This document shows, one piece after another, positions 22,611 through 33,960 of a DNA stretch of 64,000 nucleotides. The number at the start of each line of letters is the position of its first letter. Positions within the stretch are counted from its first letter, which is position 1. This DNA comes from Micropterix aruncella (Eukaryota; Arthropoda; Insecta; Lepidoptera; Micropterigidae): contig OX155957.1 of assembly GCA_944548615.1 (NCBI GenBank), positions 29,038,935-29,102,934 on the forward strand. The letters are read 5' to 3'. The notes beneath the pieces are model-generated. The model worked only from the letters and a program-made list of their open reading frames with translations. It was not told the origin of the DNA and ran no database searches. Made by a program: the position numbers and the translations under genes.

Positions 22611-23225
22611 TGCTAAAGTTAGTTAAAGGAGTTAGTTCAAAGTTAGGTTAATAATCTTCAAAAAAAAGTTTAGATTTAATGAAAATGGTTAGATTTTTAT
22701 CATTAAATAAAGACGATTAGACTTCCACCTTCAAATGTGCCCATTATATACGATCTAATAGATAGATATTTAAAGTGATTCAAGATTCGGCGCGAGAATG
22801 TAAACTCGTGACTACTCAACCATTTCGTAATAAATTATAATAACAGCTGGTCATAAATCTTGTTGCATTACGTCTCTGACAATAATAATTCAACACGGCG
22901 ATCTTATGAATGCGAAATAATAATTTCATTCAATCTTATTATAATTTAAAAAACAGTCGAGTATGAATATATATTCGTTACATCCTGATGTTTCAAAACT
23001 ATTGGCCATAATATTCTGTTGTCACAGATTTTGGCATACAGCACTTTTGTGCTGCTAGCTTCAGTCTCGGTATTCCAGCGCACAAGAGAGCCAAAGCACT
23101 CCATCCTGCAATCGTTCCCAAGTGCATGAAATCGAAGTTATGCAGAGCCAAAATAGCATTCAAAACACTTTCAGATGGGATCAATTCGTCCTGTGGTTAT
23201 TCGTAATCGACATGTAAACGTTATA

Positions 23226-24092
23226 CAGCCTTACCAATAAACGAGTTGTAAAATTTATACCTCTGTTATTACTAGGTATAAGAAAATCTGTGACCAATAA
23301 ACGCGGTATAGCTTACACCACTGATCATCTCGGGTATAAGCATGGAATAGTGGTACTGGATTTCCATCCGCACTATAACTCCGCTATACCACCCCTAGGC
23401 CAGGTATAACAGCGGTTTAACGGAGTATTAACTTAAAAATGGCCGACCGGCGTAACAGCTGTTTCAAACTGACAGCCACCTGACAGCCGCGGACGTGGAG
23501 CTTCTCGTTTGCGAATCGTGCGCTTTCGTTGTAATAGCCGTGTTACGACGAGGATACGCCTTTTATACTGCTGTGAAATCCTGCGTTTTAGCCGAATAAT
23601 GGATTTTGTCGACTTGGATGATATGATCGATCTGGATTTATTGGAAGAAATCAAAATGCGTCGTGATAGGCGACCAAAAATTTACATATTGCGATACGAC
23701 CCGTTCGATTTGGATGATTACAATTTTAAAACTAAATATCGTTTCACTAAGCCATACGCCGCAAGAATCATCGATATCCTGAGAGCTGACCTGCAAAATA
23801 CCACTATAAATCCCATCAGTATTCGCGTAACAAAACAATGGGCAAGGGCTTTCTGACAACAAAAAGTGACATTTCATGTGCATTTCATGCCGCTTCAGTT
23901 GGCCACACTGCTTCCAAGCGGGCGTTGCCATGCTAGAAATATGACTTGTCTTTGGTTTCAGGGAGTAGTTATAACCGCGTTATAACTGATTTATTGGTCA
24001 CGATTTTACAACTTCGTTATAACTCAGCTATACCGGGTATAACAATAACAAGGGTTTAACGCGGTTATAAGATAATTTTATTGGTAAGACTG
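23226..24092 (+). mobile_element. Harbinger-like element with partial HARBI1-type ORF
   Basis: The ends CAGCCTTACCAATAAA and the inverse TTTATTGGTAAGACTGT delimit about 867 bp. The arms carry repeated GGTATAAC/GTTATAAC motifs. A TSD could not be fixed; both ends abut TA. The internal ORF supports a PIF/Harbinger derivation. Confidence 0.65.
23599..23856 (+). pseudogene. HARBI1-like transposase N terminus, truncated
   Basis: From the ATG at 23599 the frame reads MDFVDLDDMIDLDLLEEI, then YDPFDLDDYNFKTKYRFTKP, then ARIIDILRADL. This matches the N-terminal FxxxYRxxKxxxxxIxxxL pattern of HARBI1-like nucleases. It ends after about 85 residues, well short of the DDE domain. An upstream in-frame extension to 23509 is open but shows no family similarity. 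Confidence 0.55.
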
Positions 24093-24479
24093 TAAATGTT
24101 TTATTTACTTTAGCGATCGTTTCATTCTCAAACGAATATGACAATATTTTCAAATATTTTAAATATTTCGAAACTATTTAAGTAACTTTTTCACTTTATA
24201 GCTACTGCAAGATTATATTTTTTTTATAAAATAATCATTGGAATATTTTATCAACTTTAAAAAAGTCAAATGCTTTATAACCGATTTCCATATTTTTAAG
24301 GATTTGAAAAATTAGTATTGTTTTTTTAATGCGCATCTGTGGTCGCACTACCGTCCAAACCAACCACTGGAGTGATATCGCATAAAGTTAATGATATCGG
24401 GAGAGCAAACTCAACGTTTTAACCCTCGACCTATGAAGGCGTTACATGATACAACAACGCGACAGAATGATTTTTAATA

Positions 24480-25003
24480 TTCACGTAATTCAGTATCCTC
24501 AAAGTGATATTCGTTTCGCATTTTTTTATTTCTATAGCATATATAGCCCGTGGTCCAGTTATAGAAGCTCCATGATCAAGATATTCAATCATCACGACTC
24601 CAAAACTGTCTCATAAAAAATAGCCCATGATGTTACCGGGCGGATGGAACAGCATTCGTTTTTTTAGGAGTTGGAGATGATAGTCGCTTCCAGGTCATGG
24701 ACTGTTGTTTTGTTGTAGGATCACAATGGCCAAGCCATGTTTTATGCGCGCTACCTATCGAAATCCACCTCTTCAACAATAAAACGCACCACAATCCGCC
24801 AAAACATTTTTTTTCACTTGTTTAATCATGTCTGCAGTGACTGGCGTCGTAGCGAGGGTCGTCGAGCGAGGGTCGTCGTTAGTTGAAGTTTCAGACCTCA
24901 ACTCAGCACACCCACGTACAACCGCAGAATATTGGGGAGCATCATTCCCTAATGTTATATCTCGTAAATATTGAAATACTCGCTCAGTACACACATTTTT
25001 CAA
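24480..25003 (-). pseudogene. mariner transposase remnant
   Basis: The minus-strand frames give SETSTNDDPRS and VTADMIKQVKKNVLADC (helix-turn-helix linker region), then about 150 bp further on GVVMIEYLDHGASITG from the catalytic core of DD34D mariners. Several frameshifts and stops are present, and no terminal repeats were found. Confidence 0.65.
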
Positions 25004-25537
25004 GCAAAGGTAATTTAATTACTTCGCGAAATTCCGTTTTTTTTTTCATTTTCGCCAATACACTTCGGCAAGATGCAAACAAAGGTATCTTATTTTTTTA
25101 AAAAAGCAAAAGAAAATCGCTTGTATATAAAATAGCGCGAAAATAAAATAGCTTGGCAGGCGTACGCATTCCGAATAAATTGTATGTTTGCATTTTTTGC
25201 AACGATCACTTTACACGTGATGGTAATTTGCTATCGTCTGTGAAATGCTCATGCGAAACTAGTTTTTTTTATTGAATAATTGTTTGTTTGTGCTAAGTAG
25301 TGAGTATAAACAAACATGTAAGAGGAGGGAGCAGTTTAATGGATTGTACTTATGTGCAATACTTAAGTGTTCATTGGCTGAAGCGGATTTGACGATTCGA
25401 GCATAGAAAGATCTATCTCTCCAAATCTGTAGTTTTATAATTTACATGGAAGAAATAGTTACATACATTCGCGCAGTAAACAATTTATTTTATTTAGAGT
25501 TTATTTTATTTAGAGTAGGTATTACAAAATTTAACTA

Positions 25538-26260
25538 GTACTGTGCCGTCCGGTATTGATTTTAAACCGTTTGAGCGAGTTTCAACGGTTTATTTGCAAA
25601 TTTTATATTTTTCAGAAAAATATTTCCTCTCTGTTTTTTCTGATTTTAATCTAGCTCCTAAGCGGTTTTTTTTTGTAGTATCTAGTCCAGAATCCGTCTC
25701 GAAGGACCATCGATTCTATGTAGTGGCAAATCCAGCGGTCAGCGGTTAAACCGATCGAAAATCTGCCACCTTATTTAAGGTAGCCATAGAACGACAAGGT
25801 GCAATTTTGGTGGCACCCAGGGGTGATGTGAACCGGCGTTTTACTGCCGATGGCACACCAGGTACTCGTAGAGGCGTGTCTCTCCTCGGCGAGTTGCGAT
25901 ACAAGGTGACCTTAAGCTCTTGTATTACGGTCTCCTTTTGCAGATTCCGCAGCGATCTCTTTTCCTATTAGATCGATCTAGTCTCCACTAGTTTGTAAAT
26001 CTAGCCGCTCGCATAATTGAGGCATCAAGGTATAAGCTGTTATTGTCGCTTACCGTTTGAAGAGCAGTACTGTCCTGCGAAGCGTAGATATCGTCGGGGT
26101 CGGGTTATAAACTCGGTCCTGTCGAAGTCTGGTCTCGCGAAGTTCTCTCTTGTGCACTCAATTATCGAAAGTTTTCCGAACACTGACTCTATTATTTTTG
26201 TCTCTACCGCTTGAAGGTTGAATAAAAAACTGTTTTCTTGTCACTTTATAATTCCACTTT
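25538..26260 (+). other. Possible solo LTR-like sequence
   Basis: A roughly 700-bp block of intermediate GC ends with a polyadenylation signal (TTGAATAAAAAACTG, 26219) followed by a TG-rich stretch, as in an R-U5 boundary. Limits and a duplication could not be established, and there is no internal coding region. Confidence 0.25.
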
Positions 26261-26639
26261 CAATGTGGCTCAAATAAATTATAAATTCAATTATTTCTAT
26301 TTGTTACATTGTATATGCGTGAAAGAATGAAAATTTTAAAACAAAATATGTTACTTTTGTTTTTGTTGTTATTTTTCTTGCCTCTCGTTTCCATGGTTTC
26401 TCTCGTTTCCATGGTTTCTTTAATATGCTATGTTGGTGATTCCCTTATTCAAAACTGTAGAATAAATATATTCACGGCTTTGTTGTGTGTAATGTTTACG
26501 GTACTATGAATATTTTAATATTAATATTATTGGTAGTTAATTCTAAATACAACTATTTTGCCGAGACAAGTACATTTTACCATGTCACACTGTATGTAAA
26601 TGAGGCAATAGCAGAAAACTGATTCTTATTGTGACTGAG

Positions 26640-26705
26640 ACAAGGTTATGACCGAAAGTCGCCTAACTAGGCCTGAGCCTGTTCTAAGGCAGACTTGAGC
26701 AATTT
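26640..26705 (+). repeat. Family J repeat fragment
   Basis: GTCGCCTAACTAGGCCTGAG followed by CCTGTTCTAAGGCAGACTTG, the diagnostic pair of this family. Confidence 0.5.
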
Positions 26706-26974
26706 TCTTTGTGCATTATGATTATTATTTATAAACAATGCGTATATTTCTAGACACAATCAAATAAAACTAATTATTAAAATAGTCTACAAAAAATTAA
26801 ATTAAAAATAGAAAATTCAAATCTTTTTAAAATAAAAATAAAATAAAACTAAATCTAATCCAAATAATAAATAAAACAAGTTGTTTAGATTTTAGATTAT
26901 AGCAAATTAAAAGGAGCACCAATACAACCGAATCTCATCGCCGCTCTAGCATATGTAAGGTAAGACCTCGGACA

Positions 26975-27235
26975 TGACCAATAAGCAAACTTTTCAGGGC
27001 GTTGAAAAAACTGAGTAACATCAACAAAATTTCAAAAAATATATTAGTTTGCTGTACTAACGATAAAACTGTCTAAAAATTAAATTGTTTGCCAGGAATC
27101 ACTACTAAATACGTAAGAGGTATCACCGGATTACATCATCGACTCATGCCTACTAAATGGTACTAGAATTAGAATTACAAGAAACTATGAAATTTGGGAC
27201 AAGGACAGAACGAGCCGAAGTGATTTTAGTGATCG
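26975..27235 (+). repeat. Family E repeat fragment
   Basis: Shares TTTGCTGTACTAACGATAAA, GAGGTATCACCGGATTACAT and AGGACAGAACGA with the copies at 14.9-15.2 kb and 43.5/45.8 kb. The next element is a SINE. Confidence 0.6.
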
Positions 27236-27490
27236 GCTCAGTGGCATAGTGGTTCTAAGTAGCCTGATTCCAGGCTGGGTCACCATTTTCCGTTGGGATA
27301 AAATTAACGGAATCGCATTTTCAATTCTGTCAGTCGAATGCAATAACAACACACACTTACGTTACATGCATACGTACATATAAACAAATCGTAGTAGGGT
27401 TGGTTGTAAGAGATTGTCATAATATTGACAATAAACCCGTCCATTGTGAAATTTCACAATTAAGAGTAAAAACAAACAAACATTTTACAT
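27236..27490 (+). repeat. tRNA-derived SINE, internally deleted head
   Basis: An A-box-like CAGTGGCATAGTGGTT is followed by a shortened head (CCAGGCTGGGTCACCATTTT) lacking a clear B box. The body and 3' domain GGTTGGTTGTAAGAGATTGT match the SINE at 21.8-22.1 kb. Confidence 0.7.
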
Positions 27491-28441
27491 CAATAACAAT
27501 AAAAAACGCAAATTCGTGTTTTTGGCACTTACGAGATCAAATATAAACAGTGTAATATTCATTAAGTAATGTTTTATAGCACAATACCGTTATTCTATTC
27601 TACTTTAGTGACTAAGGGCACGCGTAGTTAATCCTTTACCCAAAAACACACAATTTTACTTAGAAGCAAACTACAAAAACATACAAATTTACAATGCTTG
27701 TTTGATTTTCAATATATCAGCTATTCAGGTGTTTGTCAGATATTCTATTTCAAAATCCGCATTATTCAAAATGTATTAGGTACGAAAAACATTATTGCCT
27801 TTTTATAGTCGACATCTAATTTTTAAATTGACATAAATTTAACGAAATATAAACCGGCGTGTTTCGATATCGGAAAATCCTAGCTCGTATTTTGCGTACT
27901 ATCGTTTCTTATTGGTTTTTACCGTCTATTCAAGAATTCCGCAATGGGATTCGTATGAGCATCCGTTGGGAAAACGTACACGTTATGGTATACCTACTAC
28001 GAAATTATGGGCGCGTTATCGCAGATTTTTACAGCGGCGCAATGCGATAAGGAGACTTTTTAAGCCAGATCGATATTGCAGACAGAAAAACTCGGTTTTG
28101 AACGAAATAATCAGACATTTTTCCGACGCGCGAAAAAATGTACAGGTGACTAATCAACAAAACAATCATTCTGCGAATTGCTTTTTTCGTGCCGAGCGGC
28201 GAAATGTCACCGTATCGTGCTTTTTTTTGCATTAGATATAATATGATTAAACTAGTTTTCAATAAGGTTATGTTGTATTATTCGATCATGCCGTGGTGCC
28301 GTAGTGCTTTCAAAGTACTAAAAAAAATGCTGTTTGACAGCTCAAAAACAAGGATTCGAAATTCAATATACGCCTTTTTTGAGTCAGGAGCTCTAGCAGG
28401 AGTCCCGACGGGGCTCATTTACAATGTAGGAAAATGCAAAC

Positions 28442-28690
28442 CTGAGGAAGATTGGCGTTGATCTGACGCTGCAGCGAGTCTCTCTCCTTCTCCACGTCTT
28501 TCATCCGTATCTCCGTCTCCCCGAGTCGCTCCTGGGTCTCCCGCAGACTGTCCACAAGCTTGTCCCGCTCGTCCAGCATGGAGACCATCAATTGCTCGAA
28601 GTTTGCATCCTCCCCCGAGAACTGCGAGCTCCTCTGACTGATGCTGTCCTCCGAAATAGTCGGCATCACGTCGCACATCATATTCCACAT
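28442..28690 (-). CDS. Liprin-alpha: Liprin-alpha, first coding exon
   Basis: Encodes 83 residues beginning MWNMMCDVMPTISED and ending RDSLQRQINANLPQ, the highly conserved N terminus of liprin-alpha (PPFIA family). That scaffold organises presynaptic active zones, binding LAR-type phosphatases through its C-terminal SAM domains and oligomerising through the N-terminal coiled coil. The segment from about residue 31 (FEQLMVSMLDERDKLVDSLR) begins that coiled coil. The exon ends in phase 0 at CAG|GTTTGC on the minus strand, where other liprins continue with EFA. The start at 28690 has A at -3. An in-frame upstream Met at 28720 is open but would add ten non-conserved residues. No later exon was recognised in the window. 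Confidence 0.9.
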
Positions 28691-29060
28691 TTTTAACGTC
28701 AGCACTAACGTATAATTCAAACAGAATCCTCACACGTTTGACGGCACCGATATTCACAACCGAATGTGATGTTTCAGACTGCAGCACAAACATTACCTAA
28801 AATTAGCACATTTAAGCGACGAAATTCCATGCGGACAGTACGAAAACGCGCGGCGGTAAATACTAAACGATTTCGGATTCATCGTAGCTTAGAATCTATT
28901 CAGACACACCTACAAAATCATCCGCACCATCCCGACTAATCTTTCAGATCGAGCGGCCCGTCTGCCATCTTGGATTCTGACGTCAGGCGAGGCCATTCCA
29001 CCAGCCAGACGGCAGTCGATGCTGCCATGTTTGACGTCTAAAAAGTTCAAAACTCAACCA
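28691..29060 (-). promoter_or_regulatory. Presumptive Liprin-alpha 5'UTR and promoter
   Basis: A CpG-rich segment immediately upstream of the start codon. It includes a full CRE palindrome TGACGTCA (28978-28985) and a YY1-like GCCATCTTGG (28964-28973), with another GCCATG near 29025. No TATA box is obvious, which fits a broadly used promoter. The transcription start is inferred, not seen. Confidence 0.45.
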
Positions 29061-29619
29061 ACAGATGGCAGCAAAATCTAGAAAAAGCAAACAAAACAAT
29101 TTATTTCACAAAATCATAAAAAATAAATCAAAATTACGACATAAATAAAATAAAATAATCTCTAATACCATAGTTAATTATTATTCTCTATGACATAGAC
29201 CGCCCGCGTTTTCCCGAACAACCAATGATAACCAGCGTTGCCAACGGCACTTTTTGGTCTAGGTAGACCCTGTAAGTAATTTGGATAGGAATCTACCATT
29301 GGAATAGCGAAATTAATTATACTTACCTACCATTTCTCGAGAACGGCAAAAGCATACATTACTTTACTGAAAATATTCACTCATTTATTTAATTATTCAT
29401 TTAATATATTATACCGATTAATATCCATAAACATACATGGCTATGCTTATATGACTTTTAAAATATTTTAATAATCAAAACCTAAATGCATAATATAAAA
29501 TAGCTTTAGTGTACATGTCTTCCAACTAAGACGGCTACTTGTACCAAGGTTAGATAATTTTCGCCCATTTATTATCAGCATCAGACATTATTAAACTAGC
29601 AATTAAATAAATTGATCAC

Positions 29620-29760
29620 CTAAAAAAAAAAAAACTAAAATTATAATATAGTCATTATTATAATTTTAGTTTTTAGACTATATTATAATCTTCTTATAAT
29701 ATAGTCTAGTATTAGACTATATTATAATCTTCTTATAATATAGTCATTATAAACATTATA
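29620..29760. repeat. Tandem palindromic AT repeat
   Basis: AGACTATATTATAATC and its inverse alternate, giving two near-identical ~32-bp palindromes separated by TAGTATT and preceded by a diverged copy. Confidence 0.75.
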
Positions 29761-29949
29761 AAATTAATATATTGAATAAAGTGAAGAAGAGCCATCAAAA
29801 TATTTAGTGAAAGTAAATTGTAATGTCATCAAATTAAAAAACAATAATAATGATTGTAAATGTCGTTTAATCGGTTGAAATAATCCTATTTTAATTAAAA
29901 CATAGAAAATAATCATAAATTTACATTAAAATAATTCCTTGTCAACTTA

Positions 29950-30402
29950 AGGTGGGATCCATTAGGTTCGCGCACCAACTCTGCTCCGCGCACCTACAAC
30001 TGCTCCAGTAGTGGATACGTTGGCGCTCCCGCGGTGAGCGCTCCAAGCGGTGGCGGTAAATGCGCGAACACAAAGTGATGCGCAGTGTATTCGTGGACGC
30101 GAGCAAAGTGAGACGTTGGAGGGTACGTCTCGCGCATCACGTTCGGCGTTCATTAAACGCGAATCCATCGCTATGGAGTGGGCCGAGGAGAAATGGCTAA
30201 CTCTAATCGAGGAGTACATAAATTATACAGTGCTGTGGGATCCGAAGTATGAGAAATTTAAAAATACATTCTGGCGATGACATGTTCGAATGAAAACTGC
30301 GAAGCACTCGTTGTTCCTGAGTTGATGCGTGTACCGTCACCTTTTAAGCCGTTGCAGATGCTCGGAGCAGAGTTGATGAGCGAGCTTAATGGATACCCAA
30401 CT
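29950..30402 (+). mobile_element. PIF/Harbinger-type element, second copy
   Basis: AGGTGGGATCCATTAGG at the left and TTAATGGATACCCAACT at the right are flanked by TTA (29947-29949, 30403-30405). It is the same family as 63-548 and lies in the region between the two host genes. Orientation is given by the MADF-like frame. Confidence 0.82.
30050..30280 (+). pseudogene. MADF-like protein remnant
   Basis: The frame includes EWAEEKWLTLIEEYINYTVL followed by WDPKYEKFKN, closer to an intact MADF motif than the copy at 76-486 (two conserved tryptophans, LIEEY, LWDP). It stops after FWR. The shared frame in two independently inserted copies suggests it was coding in the ancestral element. Confidence 0.55.
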
Positions 30403-30594
30403 TTACAATTCCAAGTATATTTCGTATATTTAGTCTTCACGTTATCACGTTAAATCTTATGTAATAAAGTGCAGTTTCCAGAAACACTCGCTTAACCGGT
30501 CGGACGCTGCGCTTTCATGTGGGTCACAGATTTTCGGAAATTTACGGAATTTACTGCACGCATATACTACGTTAATTTGTATCTCTTTTCACCT

Positions 30595-30715
30595 AAATTT
30601 TTACACTTTCACGAAGGTTGGCTGTAAGAGATTGTATTTTAGGCAATAAGTCCGCCTTTTGTATGTTTTTGTTTACTGTGCAATAAAGAATCTCTATCTA
30701 TCTATCTGTCTACTA
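30595..30715 (+). repeat. LINE/SINE 3' tail
   Basis: GGTTGGCTGTAAGAGATTGT, CAATAAGTCCGCCTTTTGTA and GTGCAATAAAGAATCTC are followed by a CTAT repeat. This is a 3' end style abundant in Lepidoptera. Confidence 0.65.
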
Positions 30716-31094
30716 CGCACGGAATATACACGCATATACTACTAAAATGCACGGAATTTTACCACAGTGCGCTGTTAGCCATACTATGATCCTAACTGGA
30801 TGATTTCGATTTCGTAATCCCGAAGTACCTACATGTAGTGTTTAAGGGGCGTCCAGCGCATTGATCTTCATAAAATTTTCTTTACCTATACTCTACTAGG
30901 CAGATGTACACCAGACTTCCTGTCGCGTAACAGCTTTCGCGATAGCTCGGGAGTCAACTAAGGGCGTCCCTACATGCTCTGCAGCCCGTATCGCTCGCCA
31001 AGCGGTTGCAATGGAAAAGAAGCAAAAATTAAAGTAGTAGAAATTGTCCCAAAGCACGTCAAAATATATATTATCTAGAGTTTTTTAAGTACCT

Positions 31095-32170
31095 ACGTTA
31101 TGTCTGAAAGTACGATATTTTTTAAAAGTACGATGTTTTATAAAAGAAAGATATTTCTACAAAGTACGTCATTTAATGATAAAACGTGCGATATTTAAAA
31201 AAATACTAAGAGTATGGTTTTTTACGACAGTCCGATATTCATGAAAAGTGCGAACTTCAAGAGCCTTTGTTTGTAGTTACCCTGTCATATGTAGTTACCC
31301 ATTCCGCACCTCCGCCCAGATATGATCCGTCTTACCCTAATTCGCCCGGACTTGCCCCGATACCCTACTCATTCCGCCCATGGCTTGCCTAAATTTTCCT
31401 TACCCATTCTGCACCTCTGCCTGACAGCCTGATCGTACGGCTAAAATTGTGGTTCATGCGTTAGCGATGGAGAATAGGAGTAAAAATGTGTTCTAAAAGT
31501 CGCCAAAACATGTTTTCTCCACTGTTATTTTTTTGAATACTACGATATTTTCTGAAAAGACGATATTTTTGTAATTACGTTGTTATATGAAAGGTTTATA
31601 ATTCAAAAAGTACGATATTGGGCTCGATTGCGTTTCTTCGTGAACTAAAATCGGAAATTAGTCCGTGTGAACGAGACAGAGCAATACGCTAGAGCGGAGT
31701 GTGAGATGACCGGTTGTCGCTTTTTCGCATTAAAACTGCGCGCCAAGGTCAAATCTTACACCGCACGAAATATGCTCGAATTTATTCGGACGAGTATAAG
31801 TTCAACAGGTAGTATTTATCGACGATCGTTCGTTTCATATTCCGCTCTAACGTATCGCTCTGTCTCGTTCGCTTGGACTAATTTTAGTTTTAGTTCACAA
31901 AGAAACGCAAAAGGGCCCATTATATTATAAAACGATCTTTTCCTAAAATTGCTATATTTAAAAAAACACATTTTTTAAAATAAACGATAGTTTTCTAAAT
32001 GTGCGTTTTTTGGAAAGTGTGTTATATTTTTTTTAAGTATGATGGTTACTGAAATAGCGATAATTCTGAAAGTTCAATTTCTTTAAAAGTATGATTTTAT
32101 TGAAAGTGGGTATTAATCTTTAATAGAAATAGGTACTTTATTTTTGGAAAGTACGATATTTTCCACATCG
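31095..32170. repeat. Degenerate AAAGTACGATATTTT repeat field with a C-rich repeat
   Basis: At least fifteen diverged AAAGTACGATATTTT-like units occur at 31100-31260, 31540-31620 and 31930-32165, broken by a C-rich segment (TACCCATTCCGCACCTCCGC, 31300-31430) and a MITE. The C-rich segment recurs at 32160-32260 and 62690-62770. Confidence 0.6.
31619..31920. mobile_element. MITE, copy 2 of the ~300-bp family
   Basis: Ends GGGCTCGATTGCGTTTCTTC and AAGAAACGCAAAAGGGCCC, with inner arms GTCCGTGTGAACGAGACAG and CTGTCTCGTTCGCTTGGAC. Very similar to 63690-63991, so both are fairly recent. Confidence 0.8.
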
Positions 32171-32699
32171 CCTGGAACTACCCCGTCACCCTACTCGTTC
32201 TACACCTCCGCCCACTGATCATATAAACCTCCGCCTGGACTTGCCTCGACACATTGCGTCAGTACCCAGTGTCAATAGTTTTACATTTATTTCCTGTCGC
32301 CATGTCTTCTGCGCAGAAAGGTAAACTGGTTTTTACGTAGTAATTAGTGCATATAACCGACTGTGGGCTTTTGGTTTTAATTGTCTGTATTATAGTTCAA
32401 AGTTATGTTTCCAATTCAGATTATCATTAAGATTTACAGAAATTGTCGCTTTAAAATTATTTACAGAAAATTGAAAACAAAAAAATATAATTCTATGAAA
32501 ATGAGTGATTTATAGTTATATAGCTTTACTAAATATTTGTATAAACTTGTTCTTTAGTTCAATAGTTCACAGCATAATTTTATTCTTTGTGTTGAAATAT
32601 TGCCCCCCTCCCCAACGCGCTTGTGAACTTTAAACACATACCACCTCAAGAATTATAGCTAAAAATACAATAATATCGTCAATGTACATGACCTCGGAT

Positions 32700-32843
32700 A
32701 AATGTTGGCAACATTGAACTGTTCACATTTTGTTTGACTTTTCCCCAGTTTTCAATTCCAACATGGCGGGGGTTGGTTGACGTCTCTTCGGTTGTCATTT
32801 TGTACAGATAAACTCCCGATTTGCTCCCGATCTCCCATCGAAG
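32700..32843 (+). promoter_or_regulatory. Presumptive TMEM183 promoter/5'UTR with a short uORF
   Basis: Upstream of the start codon lies CCAACATGGCGGGGGTTGG, containing a YY1-like ATGGCGG, then TGACGTCT. The ATG in it opens a five-codon uORF (32763-32780, stop TGA). If transcription starts upstream of 32763 this uORF would be in the leader. No TATA box is seen. Confidence 0.4.
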
Positions 32844-32889
32844 ATGTCAAATAAAAAGGGAAGGCGTAAAAACGACGAGCTAGTTTCAG
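32844..32889 (+). CDS. TMEM183: TMEM183 exon 1
   Basis: ATG with A at -3 encodes MSNKKGRRKNDELVS and one base of codon 16, then a donor CAG|GTGGTT. The basic N terminus matches the start of TMEM183 proteins (Lys/Arg-rich before the RVTVxDYAN motif). The joined codon GAT leads into DVTINSFAN of exon 2, supporting this exon, although it is short and the donor is imperfect. TMEM183 is a conserved predicted single-pass membrane protein of unknown function. Confidence 0.75.
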
Positions 32890-33039
32890 GTGGTTTTTTA
32901 ATTTTTATTTGATAAAAAAGTTTTAGGCAAGGTCGTACCTATGCAGTTTTTATCTTCTTAATCTAACATTGTAGTGATAGGGATTTATGTAGAAATGTGT
33001 CTTTTTTATTATATTAAAGGATATACCTCTCCATATGGC

Positions 33040-33330
33040 GCATTCATATGCTCGTAATATGGCAAGTTACAACCTCTTTATATGGCACTATTGCACATTT
33101 GTTTTGCTTAAACCGTCCATTTTGCTTGCGCTTGCCCTCGAAGCTGTAGTGGAAGATACGCTTCGCCATTCTTTCCTCGGGCATCCGGAACATACATCCA
33201 CACCAGCTTAGCTGCTGCCACATCAGATAACCTCTGTACAATGAATTTTAGCCCGACGTAGGACTTCTGTGTTTCTGATGATCTGAAGGCGTCGCAAGTG
33301 GAATCTGTCGAGTGTGCACATTTGTTTCCG
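33040..33330 (-). pseudogene. LINE reverse-transcriptase C-terminal fragment
   Basis: The minus strand reads RFHLRRLQIIRNTEVLRRAK, then after a frameshift SWCGCMFRMPEERMAKRIFH. This is the typical LRWxGHVxRMxxERxPK motif at the C terminus of RTE/Jockey-type ORF2. It lies in TMEM183 intron 1. Confidence 0.65.
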
Positions 33331-33599
33331 ATATAACCACTACGTTAAGACAGTACAATCACCATGTATACAGTAATTTTCGTCGCGCAAGCAGAAATTC
33401 CTCAATCTAAGTTTGCCAAAAGTAGCCGAGGCATGAAATATCACCCATACAAAATCATAGGTACTCAAAATATTTGTGCTCAGTAAGCTTTGTGATACGA
33501 GTGCTATTTCTGTTGGAATTGAAAAATTAATTTCGGCCGAAAAATGGAATTAAATGTTTTTTTTTTCAATGAATAAAAGGATTTTTGACTTGGACTATC

Positions 33600-33960
33600 T
33601 CAACTACAGTGTGCCTATCAACTCGCTTCGACTTTTGGTAATGAAGCACCATTCCGGACACCTTGTTTTGCTTGTTTTCCGCATTCAATCGTGGACGTAG
33701 TTTGCTCCAGGACGAATTTCGTGGTCTTCCAAAATCCGTTGTTGTTCCACAAAACATCGATGCTATGCGCAAACTAATAATACAAGATCGTGTGACATAC
33801 CGACAGATCGAGGCATGTTTGGGCATTAGTTCCACTCGCACCCCCAGTGCTATCTCTTCCTTTACCCCCTCGCCAATAACAAAAGTGAATTGACCTTCAT
33901 GGAGATCATTTCAAAACACAGTAAAGCCACGGTATACCCCAGACAGTAGCTTCTCTTAAA
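33600..33960 (+). pseudogene. mariner transposase fragment
   Basis: The plus frame from 33663 gives FNRGRSLLQDEFRGLPKSVV, then LIIQDRVTYRQIEACLGISS, the first helix-turn-helix region of a mariner transposase (QDRxVTYRxIExxLGIS). It belongs to a different subfamily from the 24.5-kb remnant and lies in TMEM183 intron 1. Confidence 0.75.

Noticed and set aside
27859..28235. Basic ORFs upstream of the liprin exon
   Set aside because: Two overlapping frames with no domain or splice support. They could be transposon debris in the intron.
28419..28793. 124-codon minus-strand ORF overlapping the liprin exon in another frame
   Set aside because: It is a shadow of the conserved liprin frame with no similarity of its own.
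29620..29760. CRISPR-like regularly spaced palindromes
   Set aside because: The genome is eukaryotic and the units are adjacent AT palindromes without unique spacers.
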